Below are positions 1-13,013 of a stretch of 64,000 nt of DNA, piece after piece; position 1 is the stretch's first letter, and each line of letters begins with the position of its first letter. The notes beneath the pieces were generated by a model, which did not search any database, was not told the DNA's origin, and worked only from the letters and a program-made list of their open reading frames with translations. The DNA is taken from positions 368,916 through 432,915 of the forward strand of contig VWYX01000728.1 in assembly GCA_013396525.1 (NCBI GenBank), in the 5' to 3' direction. Both the position numbers and the translations under genes were made by a program. Source of the stretch: Chaetorhynchus papuensis (Eukaryota; Chordata; Aves; Passeriformes; Rhipiduridae).

Positions 1-880
1 AATGGAATAGTGCATCAGGAGGTCAGAACATCTTTGTGTGTGCACTGCAGCAATACCTCTTTCTTTAAAAGCTTCTCATAGAGTGTACTTAAAACTTCTC
101 ACCCTTTTGTTTGAATTGTACTTGTTAACTTATCAGCTTTGAGAGAAACAAAAGCCACACTTTGTTAGGGCAGTTCCCAGTATGTGCATCCCTAGGGCCT
201 AGGATTCCTCTGAAAACTGACAGATAGTTTCCTAATTTAAAAATATTTCTCTTTTTTTGGTGTTAAGGATTTCAGTAGTAGAAACATCAGAAAAATAACA
301 GAGCAAGTATTTGATATCTAATTCAAGTTGAGATGCCTCTCTGTCTCCCTTATTCATTATTTGATAGACAGTAAGGAGAATATCCATCCAGGGAAGATTT
401 TGTGTTGTTCTTGGCTTTGAAACTTGGTCTATGACATGATAACACTTTCAGTGGGCAATGTATTTGTGACTGTTTTAAGCTTTTTAATAAAAAAGCTTAT
501 TTTTTGCTTTTAAGTCGTGTAAATTACACTGGAGAGAAACATGAACCAGGTAGGACAAAATAAATGTCTAGCCATGAAGAACTGTGGTCCATCACATCCT
601 CTAACATTTACATACACTGAGTTCCATTTTATAACTTTATCTCAAATCTAGATTTGATTGAGCATCTAGAATGAAAGATAAATGAAAAAATTAATCAACT
701 CAAACACACCTGTTTGAACTAATAACTTTTAATCTCGCAGATAAAAGAAAAAACTCCAAATTGCTTACTAATAGTGTTCTCAGAAGCTTTAAGGTGTGCT
801 GTAGAAAGCATGAAATATTTTGGAAGCTACTCATGATAGGTACCCAACAGATTCCAGTGAATAATACTGGCTCAACCATA
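1..880. other. Non-coding AT-rich sequence, nothing recognised
   Basis: This stretch is AT-rich, with stops in all six frames at short intervals. I see no repeat family, splice-site pair or RNA gene in it. Confidence 0.6.
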
Positions 881-946
881 GAAATAAAACAAAAAAAGAA
901 AAAAACCACAACACAACAGCAGCAACAACAGCCAACCAAAAAATAA
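881..946. repeat. A/C-rich low-complexity tract
   Basis: The plus strand is almost wholly A and C, with runs of A broken by ACC, ACA and CAGCAACAA units. It is the complement of the T/G-rich tracts found elsewhere in this window. The short open frames crossing it (poly-Lys/Gln on one strand, poly-Cys/Phe on the other) are products of the low complexity and are not genes. Confidence 0.85.
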
Positions 947-3900
947 TTGAAAGGAAGGGAGAAATTACAGATTTGAGAAATATGCATCTAGAATTTTCAA
1001 TGGTAAATTCTTGTACCATCCCCTCTCAATATCTTTCAGTTTGCTTTAATTTCTGATTTAATACTTTGCAGCTACATTAATGTTTATTTTGAAAATTACT
1101 ACCATTCAACTCTAGAACTGAATCTCCTTTTTTTAATTTCCATTATTTCTCTAGTGTTCATTTTGAAACGTGATTTAATAGGTTAATATATTTATACAGA
1201 TTTTTGTAGTGCAATTTTCAGACAGGAAAATTGTTAATCTTGCACTGTCAGCCAGTGGTCTGTTAATGATATAATACATTTTTTAAATTTTTATATGGAT
1301 TTTTTTCTCAAGTGATTGCTGACCTGTTGTTGAAAATATTAGGCATTTTCCAAAACTCTACTTTTATGGTCTCAAATGTTTACTTTCCTATTCCCAAACC
1401 ATCACGCATATCACTCAAAACCATGGTAGAACATGTACCACAGCTAAAGGTCCTGTAGTCACTCCCAAAGCCTAGACAATGCCTTTGGAATTTATTATTT
1501 CAAGGAAAATGGTTCATCCTGACATTTGGCTACATGGGAAGAGTAGATCCAGATTGTTTTTCTTAGGAGAGGCTCTCCAGAAAGCACAACAGACTGGGCC
1601 ACAAGTCAGTATTCTGGGAAAGCCACTGTGCTCCCTACATCCCACAGTCTGTAGCTCAGTTTTATGATTTAATCAAGGTGTGATAGACCAAATTTCTTCA
1701 GGGAGCAGAAAATGTGTTCAGAAGTGGAAAATTGGTGGATTTTGGGCAGGAAAATGGGAAGAAAGTATGATTCCGTGTAAATTTACAGATGGGGAACCTT
1801 TGTGAATTAAGCTCTTTCAGAAGTGCTAGTTGGATATAAACTATACATAGAACCAAACTGCCCTAACCTTCTTTTTTTGCCCCTCTGGATATAACTGAAA
1901 GACCCACATGTCCCCTTTCAATGTGATAATTCAAACCCTAGTATCAGAAAGCAGAGCAATGGATAGAAATTCATGCGACGTCTGCTGCAGCACCCTTTTA
2001 CAAAAGGAGGAACCATGAAAGATATGCAAATTGTCCATAATTATACTTTTAGATGGTTACTTAAATACCTGTCTTTTTCACACTACAGGCACAAAGTTAG
2101 TATACCTCAGATATGCTAATAAAAACAAATGTCTGTGGTTTCTGGCAAAATAAAAGCTCCAGTAGTTCGCTGTGTGTGCTCTACACAACTGTTAGGCAAT
2201 GTCACGATGCCTACCGAGACGAGCTTGGATAAAGTTGCTACAGTATAAAGACTAAGGCTATTTTATATTCTTTGATTTTTATTTAAATGCTCCCTGCATT
2301 TAAATTTCTGTATTGCTAATTTTAGCTGATATATTAATACATGTGTCTCAGCTATTTATACATACAATATGAAACCCAAGTGAGATAGCAAAGGGGGTGT
2401 ATGATTCTGTAACTGTGGAACATGTGCTGTTTCTTCTGTGTAGTGGGTTTGCTCACAGGACTCAATAGGATTAGCAAAGTGTTTACATTAAGAACTGAGT
2501 TTAGACATATCTTTACAGAATCTCCTTAATTAACGGTGATGGTTAATGAGAGCCTAAAATTCTCTCTCCCTGTAATTTCAGATGTTGTCACTTAAATACA
2601 GAGTAACTGCTGCTCCTTACATACCTCCCTACTACTTTTAATAGCACTATCAAGAAAACATTTTCAACTCTATGGTGATAGAATCTGACCCTCTGTAAAT
2701 GAGAAACGGATTTTCATAAAAACCAACAGAAATGTGAGGATTATTGACTTTTTGTTAGCTGTTCCTGTAAAAGTGCATAGGAAAATCATGCCTCTGATTT
2801 CAGGGTATTCCATCACCAATGTGTAACAAGTAGGAGATCACTGACTTCAGGATAGTAGACTGAGCCTTGGCCTGTGCTCCTTGCACAGTCCACAGACCTG
2901 AAAAGAACAGAATTGAGCTTTCAATTTTGATCTAACTTGTAACGAATCCTCCAGTATATTTAACTTACTTCTAGAACAATATGCCTATATTGTGTCTTTG
3001 GTTTTATTCTTCTGAAAGTACTTTACTGCACATTTCTTTTCCTAGTCTCATATACTCCTAATATACTCATTTTGTATATTTCACGCGTGTCACTCAAATC
3101 TCCACCTTCCTCAAATTAATCACAGATCAGATTAATTGTACTTGGTAATTGAACATTCTTTATCTTAACTATCTTACCACTAAACCTAGTGATCTGAGAG
3201 AAAGTTTGCCACCAGGTATTGAACCTTTCTAATATATTGCAGAATAATTCAGTCATCAAGGCTATCGTTACAATTTTAATAATTTTTTCTCAGTCTGTTC
3301 AGCTCTTAGGTGAATGTCTTTTACCTCCCAGGCCTGATGACCTTGGATAAAGAATAAAATGGATAGTGGGTAAAACTGGACTTCTTTTACTGTCTTGATA
3401 AGTGGCTGAGTTGCTCTTATATTAAGTATATAAGTATTATGTATTATTAGGTATACAAGTACTTTGTGCTGTTTGTCTCTGCGTCTATTATGAACTTCAG
3501 CTTTCATATAGGTACTTGTTATTAATTTAAAGAGCCATGTCAATGTGTGCCAAATAATTATTGAGGCTTGGTTACTTCGGAAAGTTTCCCACATGTTTTG
3601 TAAGAACCAGTGACAATTCTTTGATCATAATCAGAAGTGAATTCCTGTTTAGTTTCTCATAAAATGCATGGAGTCCCTTCCCAGTCCTCCAAATGTAAAA
3701 GAAAGGAAATGACTTTTTAGAGGGCGAATGTGCATTGCTACTCCTGAGCAGAATATCTGATGTCTTCATTATCTTCATCTTATTAGCCAGAATTACTCAT
3801 ACAAGTTTAGGTTCATGTTACTCATGGAGATGAAACTGTGGTCTTGCTGTGCTCTTTTCACTGCAGCTCATTTCAGCAGCCCTGCTCACATCCTACAAGA

Positions 3901-6900
3901 ACCACGGAAGGCATTTTCTGCAGTAAGTACAGAAGAGATCACATGACAGATGCACTTTACTGAAGTGTTGAAATAAGAGTGTTGGTCCTTGGAAACACAA
4001 CAAAGGTAGTTCCTCTCCCTGGCATGTCTGGTTTTAGGTGATGCAAAAACCTATCTAACTCCTGAGATTTCTGAACAGATAGCTAGGTTTGTAAAGGGTT
4101 CTTTTTTTTCAAGCAAAGTTACAATACCCTTAGGCATGTCCTAAGTATTAGTAATATATATAAAAAAAAGGAATCCACTCTAGACAGTCTGAGTGCAGTA
4201 GGGAAGACTATTTGGCAGGTCAGGCATTCTTTGGTAGAAGTATAGAATGCTGAACTGCAATAGTTAGCTGGGTCTCTGTGGGCCATCAAAAACACATAAA
4301 AACTGCCAACATCTCTTATAGATCTTTTCACAGATCCTATTACAATTCACAGTAAAGTGATCCTCTACCTGTCTTTCCTGAGGGGTCCAATTAAGGTAAG
4401 GATTTATTCAAGGTTCATACAGACCTGGGGCTTGCACAGTGCAAATGTGAGAGGAACATGATGCTTCTTCCCTTTTATCTCAAGAGCACTCCCTGTGCAA
4501 GATCTCGTGCTAGCAGTTAATCTGAAAAAGGATTTTCTAGTTAGGAATTCTCCCATTCACGGCTTTATAACTTGTTCACATAATTATATAGAGAGGGAAA
4601 CAAACTTATTTCTTTGATCTCCTAATGGCTATCCAGACAAGTGTCCTCAGAACCTGCAAAGTCATTTGAACCAGGATACTCTGCATGTCAGACAAATTCT
4701 CCAAATGCTGATCTCTGAGGAGGATGTCCCTTTTGCTGTCTCCTAAGAATAATTCATCCAGCTGTTCTTTCTGTATGCTGATGAGATCGCTTTTAGGCTG
4801 TGGATCCCACGAGATGTCAAAGGATGGAATTTATCCTAAAGTAACCTTGTGTATACATGCCCACTCATCTCATGTTTACCTCAAAGATGTCGTTTCTTTC
4901 TTATTGCAGTTTTTGGTTGTGATTGTTCCATAATACACCCTGCTGAGCTGCAGAAGGTACAAGGAATATTTGCTGTGAGCGGCCCCTCAGCCTATAGGAT
5001 ACATAAAATAGCAGTGCTGTGACTGAACCCAAGCAGAGGTGGAGGTAGGTTCATAGCAGAGCTGCCAGCGCAGTTTCCTGAGCTAAGCACAAACAGGGCA
5101 CGGAATTCTGGCCATCCATTTGTAGCAGCACAGAAGGCCCAGAGCTTCTCCTCACTTAGATATGATCAAGCCTTCATGAGCATTAGAAGTTGTACATTAC
5201 AGAGGTGGATGCTGGCTGGTAATGCAGCACCATCCTGTTTTATTAATAATGGGATAGTAATGGAAGAGTGAGTAACGTCAGAGTATAAAAAAACACAGAG
5301 TGTACCAGGATGGATAAACATAACTGAATTGTTGTGATAAAAGGAATTTATTTCTCCCAGTGAACATTGAACTAAAATGTAGAGTTTGCAGCTTTGGTTT
5401 ATTTCTGTCAGTTAAACACAGATTTATATAAGTGTTCTTACAATGCTTTAGTAGCCATATCCTTATTTTTACATTGTTAGATCTAAAGAAGGAAGAGAGA
5501 ACTTTGCAATTTGCAATTAATGACATTTGGTTTTATTAAAAGTAAGTAGAGAGCCATATCAATAAAGAATAGACATTAAGATGATGAAGAAAATCATTTG
5601 TCAAAATCCTTGCCTGTAAGTAGGCTCTGCTTGGAGGTTTTATTGGCCATATTATCTTGGTTATTTAGGGAAAGACATATGATCTGCTCAAGGTAAATAG
5701 CTTGAAAGCATTTCCACCTGCAGCTGAATCTGTTTATGTGTCGGTGCAGTTGGGGCCTGCCTTGGGCCTTCTGGGCTTGTTGCAGAGCCTGAGGCAGTGT
5801 CTTACAAAGCACAATGTTACTGCAGCAACTCATTAGTTACCACTGCAAGAGCATTAGGATAAACATATACTAGTGAGGGGACTCTAATAAGGGAGCTGTC
5901 TGCACCAGGAATATACTGAACACCAAGTTGTTCAGCTATTTTGAAAGACTTGGGTGTTCTTATACATTTTTCAGTTCTGTAAATGAAAATTTGGGAAAAA
6001 TAAGGCATTGCAGAATGCAAATGGATAAAGTCTATTAGGCAGAAGGGACAGATCCTGGCAGCAGAAAATCATTGGACTGTACTTTGTGCTTCGGTGTGGG
6101 CTCCTGTGAATCAAGGGAGGACAGCAGGGATGCAGAGGGATGTCACCACACAGATACAGAGAGGTTGTTGCACATTAGGTTTCATGGAATCAATTTTACA
6201 CTGGCCTTATAAATCACAATAAACTTCCTTACTCTGCTCTGTAAATATGACTTGACACCACCATGATGACTTGTTAACAAAAGTCCATGCATGCTTTGCC
6301 AGCAGGTAGTATACCAAAGTAAAATTACCATGAGATCCATGGTTTGGGTAGACTTAATTGTACTTCAAGCAAAAAAAGTATTAAATAAAAAAGATTTAGC
6401 TTTTGTCTTACACCTAGTTCGTTATGTGTGTTAATGGTACTGAATTTAGAAAAAGCCATCTCTCATAGCCAAAGTTACTCTTTAAAGTTCATCCTTTTGC
6501 TGATAAGTAAATACATGTAATAAATTTCCTCATGCTTCCTAGAACAGCTTTTCTCTCTTTCTGCTTCAAGCTTTCTGGGGAAACTTCCACACTCTGATGG
6601 TGTGATCATAATAAATGAAATGCAATGGAGTCCTTTTCTAAGCCTACAGTTCCTGGGTGTTATGATAAAGCATATGCTAATAGAGTGTGTGAGCTTATTG
6701 GGAGTTCTTAAAAAATGACATCTGCTACAATTTTTGCAGCTGAAAGTTATATTCAACCAGAGGTAAATTTTTATATGCTCAGTCTAGTACATGGAAACGT
6801 ATCCCTGGAATTAAAGTTTACCTAAACTGTGCAAAACACTTTTTGCATGTCGTTACTTTTGAAGGTCTAACCTCAGATTTCAAAGATGAGACTGATACTA

Positions 6901-8748
6901 GAAAGGAACCTGATCTACGTATGCAAGTCCACTCTTAAAGTACTCTGTGGTTCATGAAAATGCCTCCTTTTCACTTGAATGCTTGGAAACAGGCTTTAAG
7001 TATGAAATCTAAATGAACTGAAGAGCAACCCTATATTTTGCATCTGACTACTCAGTGAATCTATATTCCTCATCTGTAAAAGATAGTGTTAATGCTTAAA
7101 ATCAGCATGACTGCTAAAACCCACCTCCACAAAAATTATTTAAAGATTTAAAGAAATAGTACATGGTAAAAAGCATCACCACAATCCAAATTAGGCTTCT
7201 GCAATAATTTTCTTATATTTGGATAAAGTCTGTCAATAGATCTTTTAGATGCTTTTGGGGAAACTAAAATATTTAGCTCAATTTGTCAATAAAAACAGAA
7301 ATTAGCTAGCTTTGCTGCTAATTTATTGAAAGAGAGAGACTTATCTATTCTTCCTTTTTAACAAACTTTGACCACACTCGGTCTGGGGAGCTCCATACAA
7401 AAGATATACAGGACTGGAAAAAAATAACTGATTAAATTTTAACCAGCTGCTGGGCAGATAGTTTGCCTGAGGCACTTTTGTCAGTTTCAAAGGGTCCTTT
7501 TATTAATTTTGCATTTTGTATTTTGTTAGTGGAAAGAGCTGGCTCTGTTGGGACTGCCAAAAGCTATAGGCAGCGAATCTTACAGCAGCAAAGAGGAAGC
7601 TGTAGAGCATGCCAAGTAGATTTAGCACACTGAGCACTCTAAATTACATTTGTTTTATCAGTTCTAAAAATATATTAACTTCAGGTGTAAGTTCTTTGAA
7701 TAAAGCCTTAAAGCTAGTACATTCAGTTCCTTTTCTGTTCATATAAGGCTTTTACTTTGTCTATAAAAATAAACCACTGTAGTCTTTGCCAGATAACTAC
7801 CCATGTAATTTAAATCTTTCCTTCCTATGATTGTTGGTGTGGTTTTTGTTGATCTGTTTTCTAACTCACATTGAACTTATGTTCTTACTGAAAAAAAAGT
7901 ACTCTAAATTTTATCTGGAGCCTCCTCACTTTCCACAACATTCAGATACAGCTTTTATAGCAAAAATATTGATGCCTAAGTGGAGTCAATATTTAAATTA
8001 GCACGTTCTGCTTTCATGTGAATGGGGCCCAGCATCTGTATCAGCATGTGGAAAGTGCTGCATGCAGCATATTGCTCAGACAATTTGTGAACAGAAGTTA
8101 GAACTCAGGGGTTAAATGGAAAACACGAACCTCTCTTGTGATGCTGGGAGTTTCACAAGTTCCACTCAGGCAGCTTCAAACAGCATTAAACACAAAGGAA
8201 AAAAAAAGTGTACCCTCAGGCTAGAATTTGCAGAAGTCTTACCTGCAGTAGAATGGAGCTAAAATTAAGCCCGAAGACAAAGCATTTGGGCTTACATTTA
8301 GCAAATAGAATGGCAAAGTATATAATTTTAGAATGCATATCATACTGTTTTTCGAGTTTAATTGCATCTTTTAAGACAGTCTTTTTTTCCCCCCTAAAAA
8401 AATTTCTTTAGCCCAAATCAATATACGATAGTGTTACTACTGCATTATTTAATGTGTTCTACAACTATTTTTGTGTGTGATCCTGTGATGGCAAACCTCA
8501 TTGGTATCACTTATACATAAAGGAGCATGTTCTTGCTGTTCCTGAAGTTAACAGTAAACCTGATATTAGTAAAATTGACTTCACGGGAGAAAACTGAGCT
8601 CAGAGTAATTAAAACCCCAATCATTTATATCCATCTCTTTTTGAACAAAATGTGTTTTCAGGTGTTGAATAGTATTTTAAGAAAATTGTGGTTTATACTC
8701 TGGTTTACCTCCTAAGTTTAACTAATATGTATAAGTGCAGAATAACCG
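947..8748. other. Long non-coding stretch
   Basis: No supportable gene is present. Open frames are all under about 110 codons and show no recognisable domain. The stretch from about 1980 to 2620 is of higher complexity and is listed separately as a candidate conserved element. A 17-base word at 7066-7082 resembles the core of the MIR SINE family but is too short to call. I see nothing recognisable in the rest. Confidence 0.55.
1980..2620. promoter_or_regulatory. Candidate conserved non-coding element (homeobox/POU-type sites)
   Basis: The block is unique, non-repetitive and non-coding. It holds a perfect POU octamer, ATGCAAAT, at 2024-2031, several TAAT cores, and a TTAATTAA word near 2526. 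It also keeps some CpGs around 2165-2225, which stand out against a CpG-poor background. This combination is typical of conserved vertebrate enhancers, but conservation cannot be seen from one sequence. The call is an inference from composition and motifs. Confidence 0.25.
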
Positions 8749-8786
8749 CCCCAAAAAACCAAAACAACAGAAAAACAAAAACAACC
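8749..8786. repeat. A/C-rich low-complexity tract
   Basis: Runs of A are separated by CC, C and CAACAG units. It has the same character as the tract at 881-946 and is the complement of the T/G tracts elsewhere. Confidence 0.75.
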
Positions 8787-8881
8787 TGGAAAACTTTAAA
8801 TTGTATCGGAAAAATCTTTAAATTGTGCCAGTTCCTCCTCCTGAAATTCAATGAAGTTCTTTTCAGGGATGTACCAAGAAC

Positions 8882-8898
8882 AAAAAAAAAAAAAAAAA
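8882..8898 (+). repeat. Poly-A run of 17
   Basis: Seventeen consecutive A are seen. I looked upstream for a retrotransposed sequence ending in this tail and recognised none, so its origin is open. Confidence 0.85.
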
Positions 8899-11800
8899 GG
8901 TGATCTGGGATGGCTGAGAATGTCAACTCAGCTGTGCTGTGTGAGAACATTGAAATTACTTATCTTTCAAGGTTCAGCTGAAGGTCCAGCTCTGGGCATA
9001 AATAAATGCTTAGCTTATGAGATGTAATATTTCTGTGGTGGTCTAAACTCTTGCTTAAGTATTTGATGGAACTGGGGGCAGATAACTGAGCATTTACAGT
9101 GTGTTGATCACATGGAACACTGCTAGGGTTGGAAGTGCTGGCTGGAAACACCAAGGGGGGCTTGGATTCTGGGTGCCATCTAACTGCAATAGCAGAGTCT
9201 CTGTTATGTAGATAACAGCTAACCCTCCTATAAAATTAGGCAGCAGAGTGGCTACAAGCCATACAAACTTGCTTTGTAATCAGAATAGGTTCTTTGACTT
9301 TATCATAATCCAGGACTTGAACAGACAATTTTATCAATGCAATAACCTAAAGAAAAGCAGAATTCTCTTCTTTCTTTCATTTCTCCGTACTCTCTGTATT
9401 GCTTAAAACAACTGACAGCAGCTGCTGATGAGAAAATCTAATTCTGTAGTCCCTGTGGAACACTGGGAATGCCAAGAAATACAGTATGCTGGCTTTTGAG
9501 TCAGCAGAGATTTATATACTCTGCTTAACTTTATACTTCAGCTAAGTAATGTGTACATCTTGCAGGTTCAGTATCATAATTTCTGCCACAGTGCAAACCT
9601 GACGGACCCCTGCAGTTCCACTGAGGTTGTACCATTCAGAGTCATGAGGGGATCATTCCCCATTCCTAGCTGAGCAAGTAAGTTGGTAGAATTTCAGACT
9701 GTGGCAATGTTGGAAAGCAAGTTGTTTTTTCATGTTCTGTGTCCTTCCTCTTTCTTGACTGTAGAGCAGCAGTTGTTCAATATTAGACCAGAATCTGCCA
9801 TTTCAATTAAGCATAATGATTTATTTCTGAGTTGATTAATTATATAAGTGTGATATTTTGAGGCATTGTTACTATTATGAAATCAATTCTGCAATTTTTC
9901 AGTCATATGCTCACTTGTTTTCTGTCTGTGGTAGGTTCTTTAACAATGGATGCCAGATCATGGTCAAATTAATATGAATTAAAAGTCATCACAAGTGGTC
10001 AGTTTCTTAAACTTAGAGTCATTGGTGAGCTTGGACATGTTGTTCTGTATATTTTAGATTTATGTGAGGCTGATGCATGATGTACTCTATGACAGTAACA
10101 GGACACAGATTCAGATATTCTCGTAAAACTGATGCTGCTGCTCAGCCATCCTCCCTATCTCTCTGGTGGTGTCTGAAAGGATGCTGGACCAGGTTGCAAC
10201 TGTTTTCACTCTGCATTGCTTTGAGCTGCCCACATTTCTTCTCGTTGACTATTGTAGCTATCATACTTGTATTGAAAAGAGCCAGAGTTACTCTGCATAA
10301 AACAATCTTTCACAAGCAGAAAGCAGTAGTAGGAAGAACTGGCATGTGATTTTTGGAATGAAAAGGGAGACTAATATGAAACTCTACCACTTATGGCCCG
10401 TGTATTTCTTGCCTCAGACATCTCTCCCAAGTTTTCCTACACTTCAAAACATTAGCTGGGTCAAGAGTTCAATATTCTCTCATTTTGTTCTCATTAAATG
10501 ATGAGGTGCATTGTCTTACTGCTGTGAAGTCAGATCTTGACATGATTCTTTCAATTTACCTCTGTGTTGGGTTATTAGTGAGGATTTTTTGCTCCCTTAA
10601 GTTCCCTTTCATGTATGGTGACATGCAGGTACACAAGCATTCAAGGCTCTTAACATTTTCCTGTGATGTCCCATTTAAATTAGGGAAAAACCACTCTAAT
10701 GATTAAGGGGAGGGAACACAAAAGCAGCATGAGCTTATCTGAAATGAATTCTCCTTTCGGTTTCCAGTGAATACCTCCTGAAAAGTTGTTACGGTGTTTT
10801 ATCTGACTCTACATGCAGAATAACACGGCTCATTGATATTTTATCACAGAAGAAGTGTATGCCTCCTATTGTGCCTCAGGAAGAAGCAGGCAGTTGGTTA
10901 TGCCTGCCCTACTACTCTTTTCGCCCCGCTTTTGAACGTGAACGTGCCGTAGTGGTCAAAATTCTCTCTCTGCACCAGGGTGGTGCTGAGAAAAGGCAGT
11001 TTCATGTGTCTTTGATTACATCAACTTACAGCCTGTTAGCTGACATGAGAGAACCCGACAGGCGGGACAAAAGCTGATTTTACTAATTTTGCATTATTCC
11101 CCTCTGAATGGCCAACACAGAGGATTATGCAATCACCAGATGAGTCATTGTATTCATACTCTCCAGTGGCAGAACACTGCAATCCTTTCCCATCATTTTT
11201 CAGTTGCTCCTGATAAAGCTCCTTAACCCCCTGTATAATGCCAAATAGCCTGTTTTCTTTTGTCACACAGGGGATCCAGGCATCTAGAAGACTAATCAAG
11301 TACAGCCAGATTTTTCGGTGCTGAAGCTGTACTCTGTATGGTTTGGCTGGTTGTGGTATCCATATATTTAAAGCTGATGATTTAATCTAAATAACGTTAA
11401 ATTGGAAGTGCAAGGTTAAACTTTTAGAAAGGAAATAATTACCTCAGGCACAGAGTAGTCAAATCATTCCCTCCCTAACCCTGAGTGCAGATTTACTTTG
11501 AACTAGGGACAGAGAACTCATTACGAAAAATTTCAAACCAGCTAGCAAATTGTGGGTTCAAAAGTATCTCTAAAGTAAACTGATGAACGAGTTCATCAGA
11601 AGATAAGAGGTGTGTAAGAGACATTGATTTTTTTATGGCTGGCTGCAGAACATAAGGAATATTCACAATGCTCTGCCTTAGAAAGTAGCTCCAATCCAAA
11701 AAATTTGATAACATTTCAGTGTGGTTGCTTAGCATCTTATTTTACCTCTATTTTATACTCTCTCTGTCAAACATAATTTTGAGGTGTACAGTGGTCAATT

Positions 11801-12649
11801 AAGTAGAATGATTTTCTTTCATGTAGCAGTTAAAATATAAAAAATTTTGGGGTTAATTTTAGTGGCACCTAGCAAAGCATGATTGCTATTTACAGGTATG
11901 TTCTACTTTTCTTTATGTTTAATAGAGGATCAGGCCCTGGTTTGATATTATAACTTACAGTACTTTTTTTATGAATGTGTATGGATAATTTGGTTTTTAA
12001 AAATTGCAGCTAGACGTCCAATGAACAATGTGAATTCCCTGACTTAATATATTTAACAGCATAAAGAGTAAAAGGTAACGTCAGTGTCTTCATTCTATAC
12101 CCAGGCACAGGGTGAGTTTCTTATTCTTACTGAGTTTCTTACATTACAGCCAATCTACCTTTTCAATATTTGCAGAATTTGTATCAAGTTTGATAACTGA
12201 CAAATATAATATGGCTTTCAGGCATTTGCTTCTAATTCACTTCTGCTTCACAAAAGTAATTACAATCACTCAGCCAAGTTCTCCACTTGTTTATAGTCTG
12301 TCTTGTCCTTATGAGTCAATGGACCTTTCATATCTGTTGTGTAGGTATGTTTATAACAGAAGACACAGAGTCTTCATATGAGGAAACATAGTAACAATTT
12401 TTAATAATTATTTTGTTGTAAAATGTTTTGTTTCTCTTTGATCTACTGGCCAACCAAAGGTAACCAGTGTGAAATTTAACATAGGTATAGTATTTATGGG
12501 ACTTAGGTTTTCAGCCTAGCTTGGGAATTTGTTACAGGTTCTTTTATTTTGTATTTAATTGCACCAGTTTGAAATTTTTTCCTGGCTCAGACTTTTCTTT
12601 GGCAACTCAGCTTTCCAGTGTTGCCTGATTTTGTCAGCCTACGAGAACA
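8899..12649. other. Non-coding stretch
   Basis: No gene can be supported. Apart from the block at about 10850-11300, listed separately, the sequence is AT-rich with no family I recognise. Confidence 0.55.
10850..11300. promoter_or_regulatory. Candidate conserved non-coding element (AP-1 and C/EBP-like sites)
   Basis: The block is of balanced composition and free of simple repeats. CpGs cluster at 10921-10949, including a tandem GAACGT pair at 10934-10945, and again near 11055-11068. It carries an AP-1 core TGAGTCA at 11141-11147. Ten bases earlier is a C/EBP-like palindrome, ATTATGCAAT, at 11124-11133. Open frames exist on both strands (plus 10859-11077, minus 11036-11299). They match no family I know and lack a convincing pair of splice sites, so I read the block as regulatory rather than coding. 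Confidence 0.3.
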
Positions 12650-12862
12650 CGAAACCATAGAATGGCTTGGGTGGAAGTGACATTAAAGATCATCTTGTTC
12701 CAAGCCACTCTGCCACGAGCAGAGACACCTTTCACTAGACCAGGTTGCTCAAAACTCCATCCAACCTGACCTTAAACATTTCCAGGGACGGGGCATCCAC
12801 AACTTCTCTGGGCAACCTGTGACAGTGCCTCAGCACCCTCACAGTAAAGATCTTTGTGCGGT
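12650..12862 (-). mobile_element. CR1 LINE 3'-end fragment
   Basis: On the plus strand this is the reverse complement of the familiar avian CR1 3' region. It opens with the CATAGAATGGCTTGGG motif that marks the CR1 3' end. It continues through CAGGTTGCTCAAA, CATCCAACCTGACCTT, CAGGGACGGGGCATCCACA and CTTCTCTGGGCAACCTGT, and fades after CAGTAAAGA. It is about 210 bp long, which is usual for a 5'-truncated CR1 copy. It contains no part of the reverse transcriptase. Substitutions against the remembered consensus suggest a moderately old insertion. Its 5' side runs into the T/G tract that begins at 12886. Confidence 0.93.
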
Positions 12863-12885
12863 TTGAACTGCTGCTTATTGGTGCG

Positions 12886-13013
12886 CTTTGATTTTTTTAG
12901 TTGTTTTTACCTTTGTGGTTTTTTGGGTTTGGGGTTTTTTTTGAGGTGTTTTTTTTCTGGTTTTGTTCTTGTTTTGGGTTTGTTTAGGTTTTTGTTGTTG
13001 TTGTTTTTTTGGT
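12886..13013. repeat. T/G-rich low-complexity tract
   Basis: About 130 bp of T runs are broken by G, GGG, TTG and TTTG units, with almost no A or C on the plus strand. It follows the 5' edge of the CR1 fragment after a short degraded interval. Similar tracts lie at 31450, 39433, 58941 and 61927. Confidence 0.9.

Noticed and set aside
7066..7082. Word TTCCTCATCTGTAAAAG resembling the MIR SINE core
   Set aside because: The match does not extend on either side, so a chance hit cannot be excluded.
8700..8898. Possible retrotransposed gene copy ending in the poly-A run
   Set aside because: The sequence before the run matches no RNA or protein I recognise, and no flanking duplication was found.
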